Assembly: GCF_023517795.1 (NCBI RefSeq)
Contig: NZ_CP082928.1
Span: 1,116,001-1,180,000 of the forward strand
Length of the DNA: 64,000 bases
Direction: 5' to 3'
From: Pseudomonas fulva
Lineage (GTDB): Bacteria; Pseudomonadota; Gammaproteobacteria; Pseudomonadales; Pseudomonadaceae
Below the pieces are notes generated by a model. The model was not told where the DNA came from, ran no database searches, and saw nothing but the letters and a program-made list of their open reading frames with translations. Shown here piece by piece: positions 57,689 to 64,000 of this stretch. Both the position numbers and the translations under genes were made by a program. The number at the start of each line of letters is the position of its first letter. Positions within the stretch are counted from its first letter, which is position 1.

Positions 57689-59170
57689 TTACTCGAACCA
57701 ATGGGCTCGGGCGGCCATGATCAGCTTGCCGGCACGCTCTTCGTCGATGCCGTCGATGTCGAGCAGGTCGTCGATCGACTGCTCGGCCAGGTCTTCACGG
57801 GTAACCACCCCGCGTACTGCCAGTTCCTGCGCCAGGCCTTTGTCCATACCCTCGACTTCGAGGAGGTCTTCGGCTGGCTGGGCGTCTGCCAGTTTTTCTT
57901 CCGTGGCGATGGCCTTGGTCAGCAAACGATCCTTCGCCCGAGAGCGCAGTTCGTTGACGATTTCCTCGTCGAAACCGTCGATGCTGAGCATCTCTTCCAT
58001 CGGCACGTAGGCGATTTCTTCCAGGCTGGTGAAGCCCTCTTCGACCAGCACCTGGGCCAGTTCTTCGTCGACTTCCAGCTCGTCGATGAAGCCCTGCAGG
58101 ATATCGCCGGTCTCGGCCTGCTGCTTGGCCTGGATGTCCGCCTCGGTCATCACGTTCAACGTCCAGCCGGTCAACTGACTGGCCAGGCGCACGTTCTGAC
58201 CACCACGGCCGATGGCCTGGGCCAGGTTGTCCTCGCCAACGGCGATGTCCATGGCGTGGGCATCCTCATCGACGATGATCGCCGCGACTTCAGCCGGCGA
58301 CATGGCGTTGATGACGAACTGCGCCGGGTTGTCGTCCCACAGCACGATATCCACACGCTCACCGACCAGTTCGCCGGAAACCGCCTGAACGCGCGAGCCG
58401 CGCATGCCGATGCAGGCGCCTTGCGGGTCGATGCGCTTGTCCTTGGAACGTACCGCGATCTTGGCGCGCGAACCCGGGTCACGGGAGGCGGCCTTGACTT
58501 CGATGAGGCCTTCGGCGATCTCCGGCACCTCGATGCGGAACAGCTCGATCAGCATTTCCGGCGCGGTACGCGACAGGATCAGCTGAGGGCCGCGGTTCTC
58601 GGTGCGGATTTCCTTGAGCAGCGCACGCAGGCGCACGCCGACACGGAAGGTCTCACGCGGGATGATGTCTTCGCGAGCCAGCAGAGCCTCGGCGTTGGCG
58701 CCCAGGTCGACGATGACGTTGTCGCGGGTAACCTTCTTGACAGTACCGGCGATGATCTCACCCAGGCGCTCGCGATAGGCTTCGACGACCTGGGCGCGCT
58801 CGGCTTCACGCACCTTCTGCACGATGACCTGCTTGGCGGTCTGCGCAGCGATACGCCCGAATTCGATGGACTCGATCTTCTCCTCGAGTACATCGCCGAC
58901 CTTGGCGTTGGCCTCGACCGCACGCGGCATGTCAGTCGTTACCTGGTGCGCCGGATCCTCGAAGTTTTCCTCGTCGACCACGGTCCAGCAGCGGAAGGTC
59001 TCGTAGCTACCACTCTGGCGGTTGATCGCCACCCGCAGTTCGACTTCATCTTCAAAACGTTTCTTGGTCGCCGTGGCCAGCGCCAACTCCAGCGCCTCGA
59101 AAATCACAGCGGCCGGTACGCCCTTTTCATTGGATACCGACTCAACAACCAGCAGTACTTCTTTGCTCAT
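57689..59170 (-). CDS. nusA: Transcription termination/antitermination factor NusA
   Basis: 493 residues starting [19 protein letters not shown]; the seven-residue upstream extension lacks a family match. The N-terminal RNAP-binding domain, S1 domain ([19 protein letters not shown]), two KH domains ([37 protein letters not shown]) and two acidic C-terminal repeats (about 360-490) are all present. It lies between rimP and infB, and may autoregulate through the terminators ahead of rimP. Confidence 0.98.
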   Translation of the reverse strand: MSKEVLLVVESVSNEKGVPAAVIFEALELALATATKKRFEDEVELRVAINRQSGSYETFRCWTVVDEENFEDPAHQVTTDMPRAVEANAKVGDVLEEKIESIEFGRIAAQTAKQVIVQKVREAERAQVVEAYRERLGEIIAGTVKKVTRDNVIVDLGANAEALLAREDIIPRETFRVGVRLRALLKEIRTENRGPQLILSRTAPEMLIELFRIEVPEIAEGLIEVKAASRDPGSRAKIAVRSKDKRIDPQGACIGMRGSRVQAVSGELVGERVDIVLWDDNPAQFVINAMSPAEVAAIIVDEDAHAMDIAVGEDNLAQAIGRGGQNVRLASQLTGWTLNVMTEADIQAKQQAETGDILQGFIDELEVDEELAQVLVEEGFTSLEEIAYVPMEEMLSIDGFDEEIVNELRSRAKDRLLTKAIATEEKLADAQPAEDLLEVEGMDKGLAQELAVRGVVTREDLAEQSIDDLLDIDGIDEERAGKLIMAARAHWFE

Positions 59171-59233
59171 CGTACGCCTCGCCTTTCGCAATCCATTGGG
59201 ATCGACACATTCCGATCCCGCAGGATCCGTGTC

Positions 59234-59692
59234 TCAATCAAATCGGGGGATAATGTTGGCCTTGTCGATCATATCGATCGGCAAAAGAAACTCGTGGTCA
59301 TCCACCTGCACCACCACGTCCTCTTCCTCCACACCGCGGAGCAGACCCTGAAAGTTGCGGCGCCCTTCGAACGGTGAGCGCAACTTGATTTTCACCTGCT
59401 CGCCGACGTGACTGGCGAACTGGGCCAACGTGAACAGTGGCCGATCCATACCGGGCGACGACACCTCGAGGGTGTACTCCGCACTGATGGGATCCTCGAC
59501 GTCGAGAACGCCGCTGATCTGCCGGCTGACCTTCTCGCAGTCGTCGATGAGAATGCCGTCGGCATGATCGATGTAGATACGCAGCAGCGAATGCCGCCCC
59601 TGAGACAGGAACTCGATACCCCAGCATTCGTAGCCAAGCGCTTCGACTACCGGGGCCACCAAGGCCTGCAACTGTTCTAGCTTGCTCGACAC
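59234..59692 (-). CDS. rimP: Ribosome maturation factor RimP
   Basis: 152 residues from a GTG start (59690-59692) with GAGGGG upstream, giving [40 protein letters not shown] near residue 80 is the family signature. It helps 30S subunit assembly. The longer open frame upstream runs through terminator hairpins and a tRNA and is not coding. Confidence 0.96.
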   Translation of the reverse strand: MSSKLEQLQALVAPVVEALGYECWGIEFLSQGRHSLLRIYIDHADGILIDDCEKVSRQISGVLDVEDPISAEYTLEVSSPGMDRPLFTLAQFASHVGEQVKIKLRSPFEGRRNFQGLLRGVEEEDVVVQVDDHEFLLPIDMIDKANIIPRFD

Positions 59693-59725
59693 CTGAACCC
59701 CTCGCGCATGCTGTGCAAATAAAAA

Positions 59726-59742
59726 ATGGGCGAAACGCCCAT
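59726..59742 (-). terminator. Terminator hairpin just upstream of rimP
   Basis: ATGGGCG and CGCCCAT pair around AAA. On the minus strand TTTTTATTT follows. It lies 34 bases before the rimP start, a position suited to attenuation or to NusA-dependent control. A further small stem CCGCC/GGCGG lies at 59752-59765. Confidence 0.75.
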
Positions 59743-59790
59743 CTACAAGACCGCCCAGACGGCGGGAAATCTGTCTGCCAGCTAACAAAA

Positions 59791-59808
59791 AGCCCCTTGA
59801 AAGGGGCT
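59791..59808 (-). terminator. Terminator after the initiator tRNA
   Basis: AGCCCCTT pairs with AAGGGGCT around two bases; on the minus strand the stem is followed by TTTGTTAGC after its own AAGGGGCT-side T-run. It lies just 3' of the initiator tRNA. Confidence 0.8.
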
Positions 59809-59818
59809 CAGTGACAAC

Positions 59819-59894
<76 letters not shown>

Positions 59895-59960
59895 CTAAAA
59901 CTGGGAGCGGATTATAAGGCTGAACCGCCATACAGGTCAACCAACCCCCAGATACAGAAA

Positions 59961-59979
59961 AGCCCGCATGCAGCGGGCT
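59961..59979 (-). terminator. Terminator between tRNA-Leu and tRNA-fMet
   Basis: AGCCCGC pairs with GCGGGCT around ATGCA, followed on the minus strand by TTTTCTG. Confidence 0.75.
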
Positions 59980-59991
59980 GTTCCGTTCAAT

Positions 59992-60077
59992 TGGTACCGA
60001 GAAGGGGACTCGAACCCCTACAGCCTATGGCCACTACCACCTCAAGGTAGCGTGTCTACCAATTCCACCACCTCGGC
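59992..60077 (-). tRNA. tRNA-Leu (GAG)
   Basis: 86 nt. On the minus strand it begins GCCGAGGTGGTGGAATTGG and ends with an encoded CCA after CTCGGTA. The anticodon loop TTGAGGT between CTACC and GGTAG gives anticodon GAG, reading CUC/CUU. The long class II variable arm (TGGCCATAGGCTGT) and a perfect T-arm (GGGGTTCGAGTCCCC) are present. It lies between secG and the initiator tRNA, the usual Pseudomonas position. Confidence 0.97.
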
Positions 60078-60088
60078 AAATTTGACAC

Positions 60089-60478
60089 TTACTGCGCTTC
60101 GGGAGCCTGAGGTACGTCTTGCTCACCCGAAGTTGGCGCCTGCTGTTGCTGCTCAAGCACCGGTACATCTTCTGCAGGCTTGTTGCCCTGCGGCACTTCC
60201 ATCACTGCCGGATCTGGCAAACCAGCCTGACCCAGTGTATCAGACTTTTGATTAGCAAAATACGCTAACCCCAAGCTGGTAATGAAAAAACTGGCGGCGA
60301 GTATAGCAGTAACTCGGCTCAGAAAGGTAGTGCTTCCTTGACTACCGAAAACGGTATTGGACGCACCCGCACCAAACGAAGCACCTGCATCGGCACCTTT
60401 ACCCTGCTGCAGCAGAACCAGCACAACCACACCGATCGCTGCCAGCAGATGAAGAACTACAACGCCTGTTTCCAGCAT
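60089..60478 (-). CDS. secG: Preprotein translocase subunit SecG
   Basis: 129 residues. Two membrane segments (about 3-24, [20 protein letters not shown]; about 55-77) flank the cytoplasmic loop [25 protein letters not shown], a family hallmark. The C-terminal tail is long and rich in Gln/Pro/Glu. SecG supports SecYE translocation with SecA. ATG 60476-60478 ([10 protein letters not shown]) is four bases after the tpiA stop. Confidence 0.97.
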   Translation of the reverse strand: MLETGVVVLHLLAAIGVVVLVLLQQGKGADAGASFGAGASNTVFGSQGSTTFLSRVTAILAASFFITSLGLAYFANQKSDTLGQAGLPDPAVMEVPQGNKPAEDVPVLEQQQQAPTSGEQDVPQAPEAQ

Positions 60479-60482
60479 ATTC

Positions 60483-61238
60483 TTAGTTTCCTGCAGCGCG
60501 ACAGATCGCACCGAACTCATCCGAATTCAGAGAGGCTCCACCCACAAGCCCCCCATCGATATCAGGCATGCCGAAAAGCTCGGCTGCATTGGCGGCCTTG
60601 ACGCTGCCGCCATAAAGAATTCTCAAACCACTTGCCACCTGCGGGTCTTTCGCAGCGACCTGCGCGCGAATTGCCGCATGTACATCCTGCGCCTGCTGAG
60701 GCGTTGCCGTCAGCCCGGTGCCAATGGCCCAGACCGGCTCGTACGCCACCACCGCACTCGACAGCACCGCAACACCCAGCGCCTCGATCACACTGTCGAG
60801 CTGACCGGCAACCACCTTGAGGGTTTCGCCCGCCTCGCGCTGCTCCAGGGTCTCCCCGACGCACAGCACCGGCACCAGCCCGTTGAACTGAGCCGCCGCG
60901 AACTTGCGCACGACCTGCTCATCGCTGTCACCCAGAATCAGGCGACGCTCGGAATGACCGACCAAGACCAGCCTGCAACCCGCATCGCGCAGCTGCTCGC
61001 TCGACACTTCTCCAGTCAATGCGCCCTGCCCGGCTTCGACCGCACAGTCCTGGGCGCCTACCGACACCGCACGACCAGCGAGCCCCTCGACAACCTGACC
61101 GAGGTGCACGCTGACAGGAAACACTGCAACCTCGACGTCGGCAGGCAGCGCCTGCCGACCCAGACCATCGATCAGCTCTGCGACACTGGCGCGGGTACCG
61201 TGCATTTTCCAGTTACCAGCAACCATTGAGCGACGCAT
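60483..61238 (-). CDS. tpiA: Triosephosphate isomerase
   Basis: 251 residues. [15 protein letters not shown] contains catalytic Lys and Asn, LVGHSERR near residue 95 carries the electrophilic His, and [11 protein letters not shown] near 163 carries catalytic Glu. It interconverts DHAP and glyceraldehyde-3-phosphate. It lies between glmM and secG, the normal order in Pseudomonas. Confidence 0.99.
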   Translation of the reverse strand: MRRSMVAGNWKMHGTRASVAELIDGLGRQALPADVEVAVFPVSVHLGQVVEGLAGRAVSVGAQDCAVEAGQGALTGEVSSEQLRDAGCRLVLVGHSERRLILGDSDEQVVRKFAAAQFNGLVPVLCVGETLEQREAGETLKVVAGQLDSVIEALGVAVLSSAVVAYEPVWAIGTGLTATPQQAQDVHAAIRAQVAAKDPQVASGLRILYGGSVKAANAAELFGMPDIDGGLVGGASLNSDEFGAICRAAGN

Positions 61239-61303
61239 GCTTTACCTCGTTGGTCAAAGAGGGCGCAGATGTTACCCAACCGCTTGGGGACTGGCAAGCC
61301 GAA

Positions 61304-62641
61304 TCAAGCACAGACGCGCGAGACAATTTCAGCCAATTCATCGGCATAGGCGCGAACCTGGGTTTCCTCCTCGCCTTCGACCATCACCCGCACCAGCGGC
61401 TCGGTGCCGGACTTGCGCAGCAGCACGCGGCCGCGGCCGGCCATGCGCTGGGTCACGCTGTCGCTGGCAGCCTGTACATCGGGATGCTTGAGCGGATCGA
61501 TACCTCCGCCGAAACGCACATTGACCAACACTTGCGGGCACTTGCGCAGCCCCTGGCGCGCTTCGGCCAGGCTCTGATCGCGGCGACGAATGGCCAGCAG
61601 CACCTGCAGCGCGGCGACGATGGCATCACCGGTCGTCACGTGCTGGAAGCACACCAGGTGCCCGGAATTTTCTCCGCCCACCTGCCAGCCACGTTCGAGC
61701 AGCTCGGCGATCACGTAACGGTCGCCGACATTGGCGCGCACGAAGGGGATGTCCAGTTCCTTGAGCGCGAGCTCCAGACCCAGGTTGCTCATCAGCGTGC
61801 CGACCACGCCGCCCTGCAGCTTGCCGCGGGCCTGCAGATCGCGGGCGATGATGAACAGCAGCTCGTCACCATCCACCACCGCACCGGTATGGTCGACCAT
61901 CAACACCCGATCGGCATCGCCGTCGAAGGCGATACCCAGGTCGGCATGGCGCGCCGTGACTTCGGCCTGCAGGTTCTCGATATGGGTGGAGCCGCAATCG
62001 GCGTTGATATTCAGCCCGTTGGGCTGGGCCGACAGCACCGACACCTCGGCACCCAGCTCCTGGAATACCGCCGGCGCCACCTTGTAGGCCGCGCCGTGGG
62101 CGCAGTCGAGCACGATTTTCAGGCCGGAGAAGTCGGTACTGGTCGGCACGCTGCTCTTGCAGAACTCGATATAGCGACCCGCGGCGTCGTTGATACGCGA
62201 CACCTTGCCGAGCTGCTCGGACTCGACCACGGTCATCGGCGCGTCGAGCAGTTCCTCGATCATCAGCTCGACTTCATCGGGCAGCTTGGTGCCCTGCCCC
62301 GAGAAGAACTTGATGCCGTTGTCGTGGTGCGGGTTGTGCGAGGCGCTGATGACGATACCCGCCTCGGCATGGAAGGTGCGCGTCAGGTAGGCGATCGCCG
62401 GCGTCGGCATAGGCCCCAGCAGCATGACGTCAGCACCGGCCGCAGAGAGCCCAGCCTCCAGTGCCGACTCGAACATGTAGCCGGAGATACGCGTGTCCTT
62501 GCCAATCAGGATGCGGCACTTGCCCTGCTTGCGAAACGCCATGCCGGCGGCCCAGCCCAGCTTGAGCATGAAATCCGGGGTAATGGGGTACTGACCGACG
62601 CGCCCACGGATACCGTCGGTGCCAAAATACTTGCGACTCAA
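61304..62641 (-). CDS. glmM: Phosphoglucosamine mutase
   Basis: 445 residues from a TTG start (62639-62641) with GGGAG 9 nt upstream, giving the family N-terminus [15 protein letters not shown]. The catalytic phosphoserine is in [17 protein letters not shown] near residue 101, the metal site is [15 protein letters not shown] near 240, and the phosphate-binding loop is [12 protein letters not shown] near 410. It converts GlcN-6-P to GlcN-1-P for UDP-GlcNAc. Confidence 0.97.
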   Translation of the reverse strand: MSRKYFGTDGIRGRVGQYPITPDFMLKLGWAAGMAFRKQGKCRILIGKDTRISGYMFESALEAGLSAAGADVMLLGPMPTPAIAYLTRTFHAEAGIVISASHNPHHDNGIKFFSGQGTKLPDEVELMIEELLDAPMTVVESEQLGKVSRINDAAGRYIEFCKSSVPTSTDFSGLKIVLDCAHGAAYKVAPAVFQELGAEVSVLSAQPNGLNINADCGSTHIENLQAEVTARHADLGIAFDGDADRVLMVDHTGAVVDGDELLFIIARDLQARGKLQGGVVGTLMSNLGLELALKELDIPFVRANVGDRYVIAELLERGWQVGGENSGHLVCFQHVTTGDAIVAALQVLLAIRRRDQSLAEARQGLRKCPQVLVNVRFGGGIDPLKHPDVQAASDSVTQRMAGRGRVLLRKSGTEPLVRVMVEGEEETQVRAYADELAEIVSRVCA

Positions 62642-62663
62642 AACGACAACTCCCTTTTTCTGT

Positions 62664-63515
62664 TTACTGCGCCGCTTCGACCGCAGCGACCATGCGCACC
62701 ACGTCGACGGTTTCCGCCACATCGTGCACCCGCAGGATATGCGCCCCCTTGGCGACCGCCAACGCCGCCAGGGCCAGGCTGCCGTACAGCCGACCGTCGA
62801 CTTCGCGGCCCAGCACGGCGCCAATCATACTCTTGCGCGAGACGCCGACCAGCAGCGGCAGACCAAAAGCCTGCAGCGCCGGCATGCGCCTGAACAGGCT
62901 GAGATTATGCTCCAGCGTCTTGGCGAAGCCGAAACCCGGATCGAGCACGATACGCTGCGCCGCGATGCCGGCCGCCTCGCAGACCGCCAGGCGCTCGCGC
63001 AGAAAGTCGGCCACCGCTTCCAGCACGTCATCGTACCGGGGGCTTTGCTGCATGGTCGTGGGTTCGCCACGCATGTGCATCAGGCAAACCGGCAGACCAC
63101 TCTCGGCAGCCGCCTGCAGGGCGCCCTCGCGCTGCAGCGAGCGCACGTCGTTGATCATACCGGCACCGAGCCGAGCCGACTCGCGCATCACCTCGGGGGT
63201 GGAGGTATCCACGGAAATGATCACGTCCAGCTCGGCAGCGACCGCTTCCACCATCGGCGCGACACGCTCCAGCTCTTCGGCCACCGACACCGGGGCCGCA
63301 CCGGGGCGCGTTGACTCGCCGCCGATATCGATCAGTGTCGCGCCGGCGCGCACCATGCCTTCGGCATGCCGCAACGCCGCATCGCGCAAGGCGAAGCGAC
63401 CACCATCGGAAAAGGAGTCGGGGGTGACGTTGAGGATGCCCATCACTTGCGGATGGCCCAAATCAAGAAACCGGCTGCCACAGGGCAGCCGGTTGTTTTT
63501 TTGCACTAGAGACAT
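62664..63515 (-). CDS. folP: Dihydropteroate synthase
   Basis: 283 residues, TIM barrel. The two DHPS signatures are visible: [16 protein letters not shown] near residue 24 and [14 protein letters not shown] near 60, plus the C-terminal [16 protein letters not shown]. It makes dihydropteroate from pABA and is the sulfonamide target. It starts nine bases after the ftsH stop, as is usual. Confidence 0.98.
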   Translation of the reverse strand: MSLVQKNNRLPCGSRFLDLGHPQVMGILNVTPDSFSDGGRFALRDAALRHAEGMVRAGATLIDIGGESTRPGAAPVSVAEELERVAPMVEAVAAELDVIISVDTSTPEVMRESARLGAGMINDVRSLQREGALQAAAESGLPVCLMHMRGEPTTMQQSPRYDDVLEAVADFLRERLAVCEAAGIAAQRIVLDPGFGFAKTLEHNLSLFRRMPALQAFGLPLLVGVSRKSMIGAVLGREVDGRLYGSLALAALAVAKGAHILRVHDVAETVDVVRMVAAVEAAQ

Positions 63516-63524
63516 GTGACGGTT

Positions 63525-64000
63525 TTATACCTCGGCAGCAGGACCGCCGATGGGCTTCTCGGGACGATCCGCTTCGTCAGGCTTGGCAGATGGCTTGCCG
63601 GCATCGTTGCCGCCGCCGGTCCAGTCCTTCGGCTCGCGCACGGTACGGCCGCTCATGATGTCGTCGATCTGATCGATATCGATGGTCTCGAATTTCATCA
63701 GCGCTTCGGCCATGGCGTCGAGCTTGTCGCGGTTGTCGGTCAGGATCTGCTTGGCGGTGTTGTAGCAGTTGTCGATGATCGCCCGCACTTCGGAGTCGAT
63801 CAGCTTGGCCGTTTCGCCCGATACGCTGGCACCGGAGGAGCCACCACCGCCCCGCAGGAACGGCTGATCGTCATCTTCGGCGTACAGCAGCGGACCCAAC
63901 TTCTCGGACAAACCCCACTTGGTGACCATGTTGCGCGCGATCTGGCTGGCACGCATGATGTCGTTGGACGCCCCCGTGGTGACGCCATCGAAGCCCAGGG
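63525..64000 (-). CDS. ftsH: ATP-dependent zinc metalloprotease FtsH, C-terminal part only
   Basis: Only the last 158 codons are in the window; the gene enters from beyond base 64000. LGFDGVTTGASNDIMRASQIARNMVTKWGLSEKLGPLLY is the end of the peptidase M41 domain, downstream of the zinc motif. RAIIDNCYNTAKQILTDNRDKLDAMAEALMKFETID follows, and then a Pro/Gly/Asp/Lys-rich tail to the stop. FtsH degrades misassembled membrane proteins and LpxC, the gene for which is also in this window. Confidence 0.97.
   Translation of the reverse strand, partial: LGFDGVTTGASNDIMRASQIARNMVTKWGLSEKLGPLLYAEDDDQPFLRGGGGSSGASVSGETAKLIDSEVRAIIDNCYNTAKQILTDNRDKLDAMAEALMKFETIDIDQIDDIMSGRTVREPKDWTGGGNDAGKPSAKPDEADRPEKPIGGPAAEV

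Overview
The window is chromosomal DNA from a gamma-proteobacterium of the genus Pseudomonas (broad sense). The evidence is very GC-rich coding sequence, protein sequences close to those I know from P. aeruginosa, and gene order: groESL-fxsA-SDR, the ampG to argJ block, secA-lpxC-ftsZ to mraZ, rnpB, rsmI-lpoA-yraN-diaA-dolP, and the pnp-rpsO-truB-rbfA-infB-nusA-rimP-tRNA-secG-tpiA-glmM-folP-ftsH block. I cannot name the species. Nearly all of it is core housekeeping DNA. There is no prophage, insertion sequence with a transposase, CRISPR array or defence locus.

Layout. 1-3.1 kb: 3' part of rsmJ, a lineage-specific hypothetical, an extensin-like gene, a PEP-mutase/ICL-family gene and a small secreted protein. 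3.3-7.3 kb: groEL-groES behind a recognisable heat-shock (sigma32) promoter, fxsA and an SDR oxidoreductase. 7.3-8.2 kb: no gene; a 760-bp, nearly symmetric inverted-repeat element. 8.2-17.6 kb: an outer-membrane DUF481 protein, a cysteine-less alkyltransferase-like (ATL) protein, an AmpG-type muropeptide permease, an MscS channel, YajQ, a response regulator with a degenerate GGDEF domain, panE, a membrane histidine kinase and a PduO-type cobalamin adenosyltransferase. 17.6-26.4 kb (minus strand): an RluA-type pseudouridine synthase, an AEC transporter, a Nudix-ThiE fusion, a GST, argJ, secA and an M23 peptidase. 26.5 kb: dciA (helicase loading), the only plus-strand gene there.

27-45 kb is the complete minus-strand division and cell wall (dcw) cluster: mraZ-rsmH-ftsL-ftsI-murE-murF-mraY-murD-ftsW-murG-murC-ddlB-ftsQ-ftsA-ftsZ-lpxC. 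It is tightly coupled by 1-8 nt overlaps and starts from a sigma70 promoter followed by three GTGG boxes at exact 10-bp spacing, the expected MraZ operator. 45-50 kb holds rnpB, rsmI and the divergent envelope operon lpoA-yraN-diaA/gmhA-dolP. A synteny junction relative to P. aeruginosa PAO1 (from memory of that genome) lies near 50-51 kb and holds a nitrilase-family gene. 51-64 kb is the translation/transcription block (pnp, rpsO, truB, rbfA, infB, nusA, rimP, two tRNAs), then secG, tpiA, glmM, folP and the 3' part of ftsH.

The most unusual items are the large palindromic element at 7352-8111, two copies of a second palindromic repeat family (about 1136-1259 and 5595-5764), a hairpin element abutting the secA stop codon, a visibly degenerate initiator tRNA upstream of rimP, and the degenerate-GGDEF regulator beside the histidine kinase.
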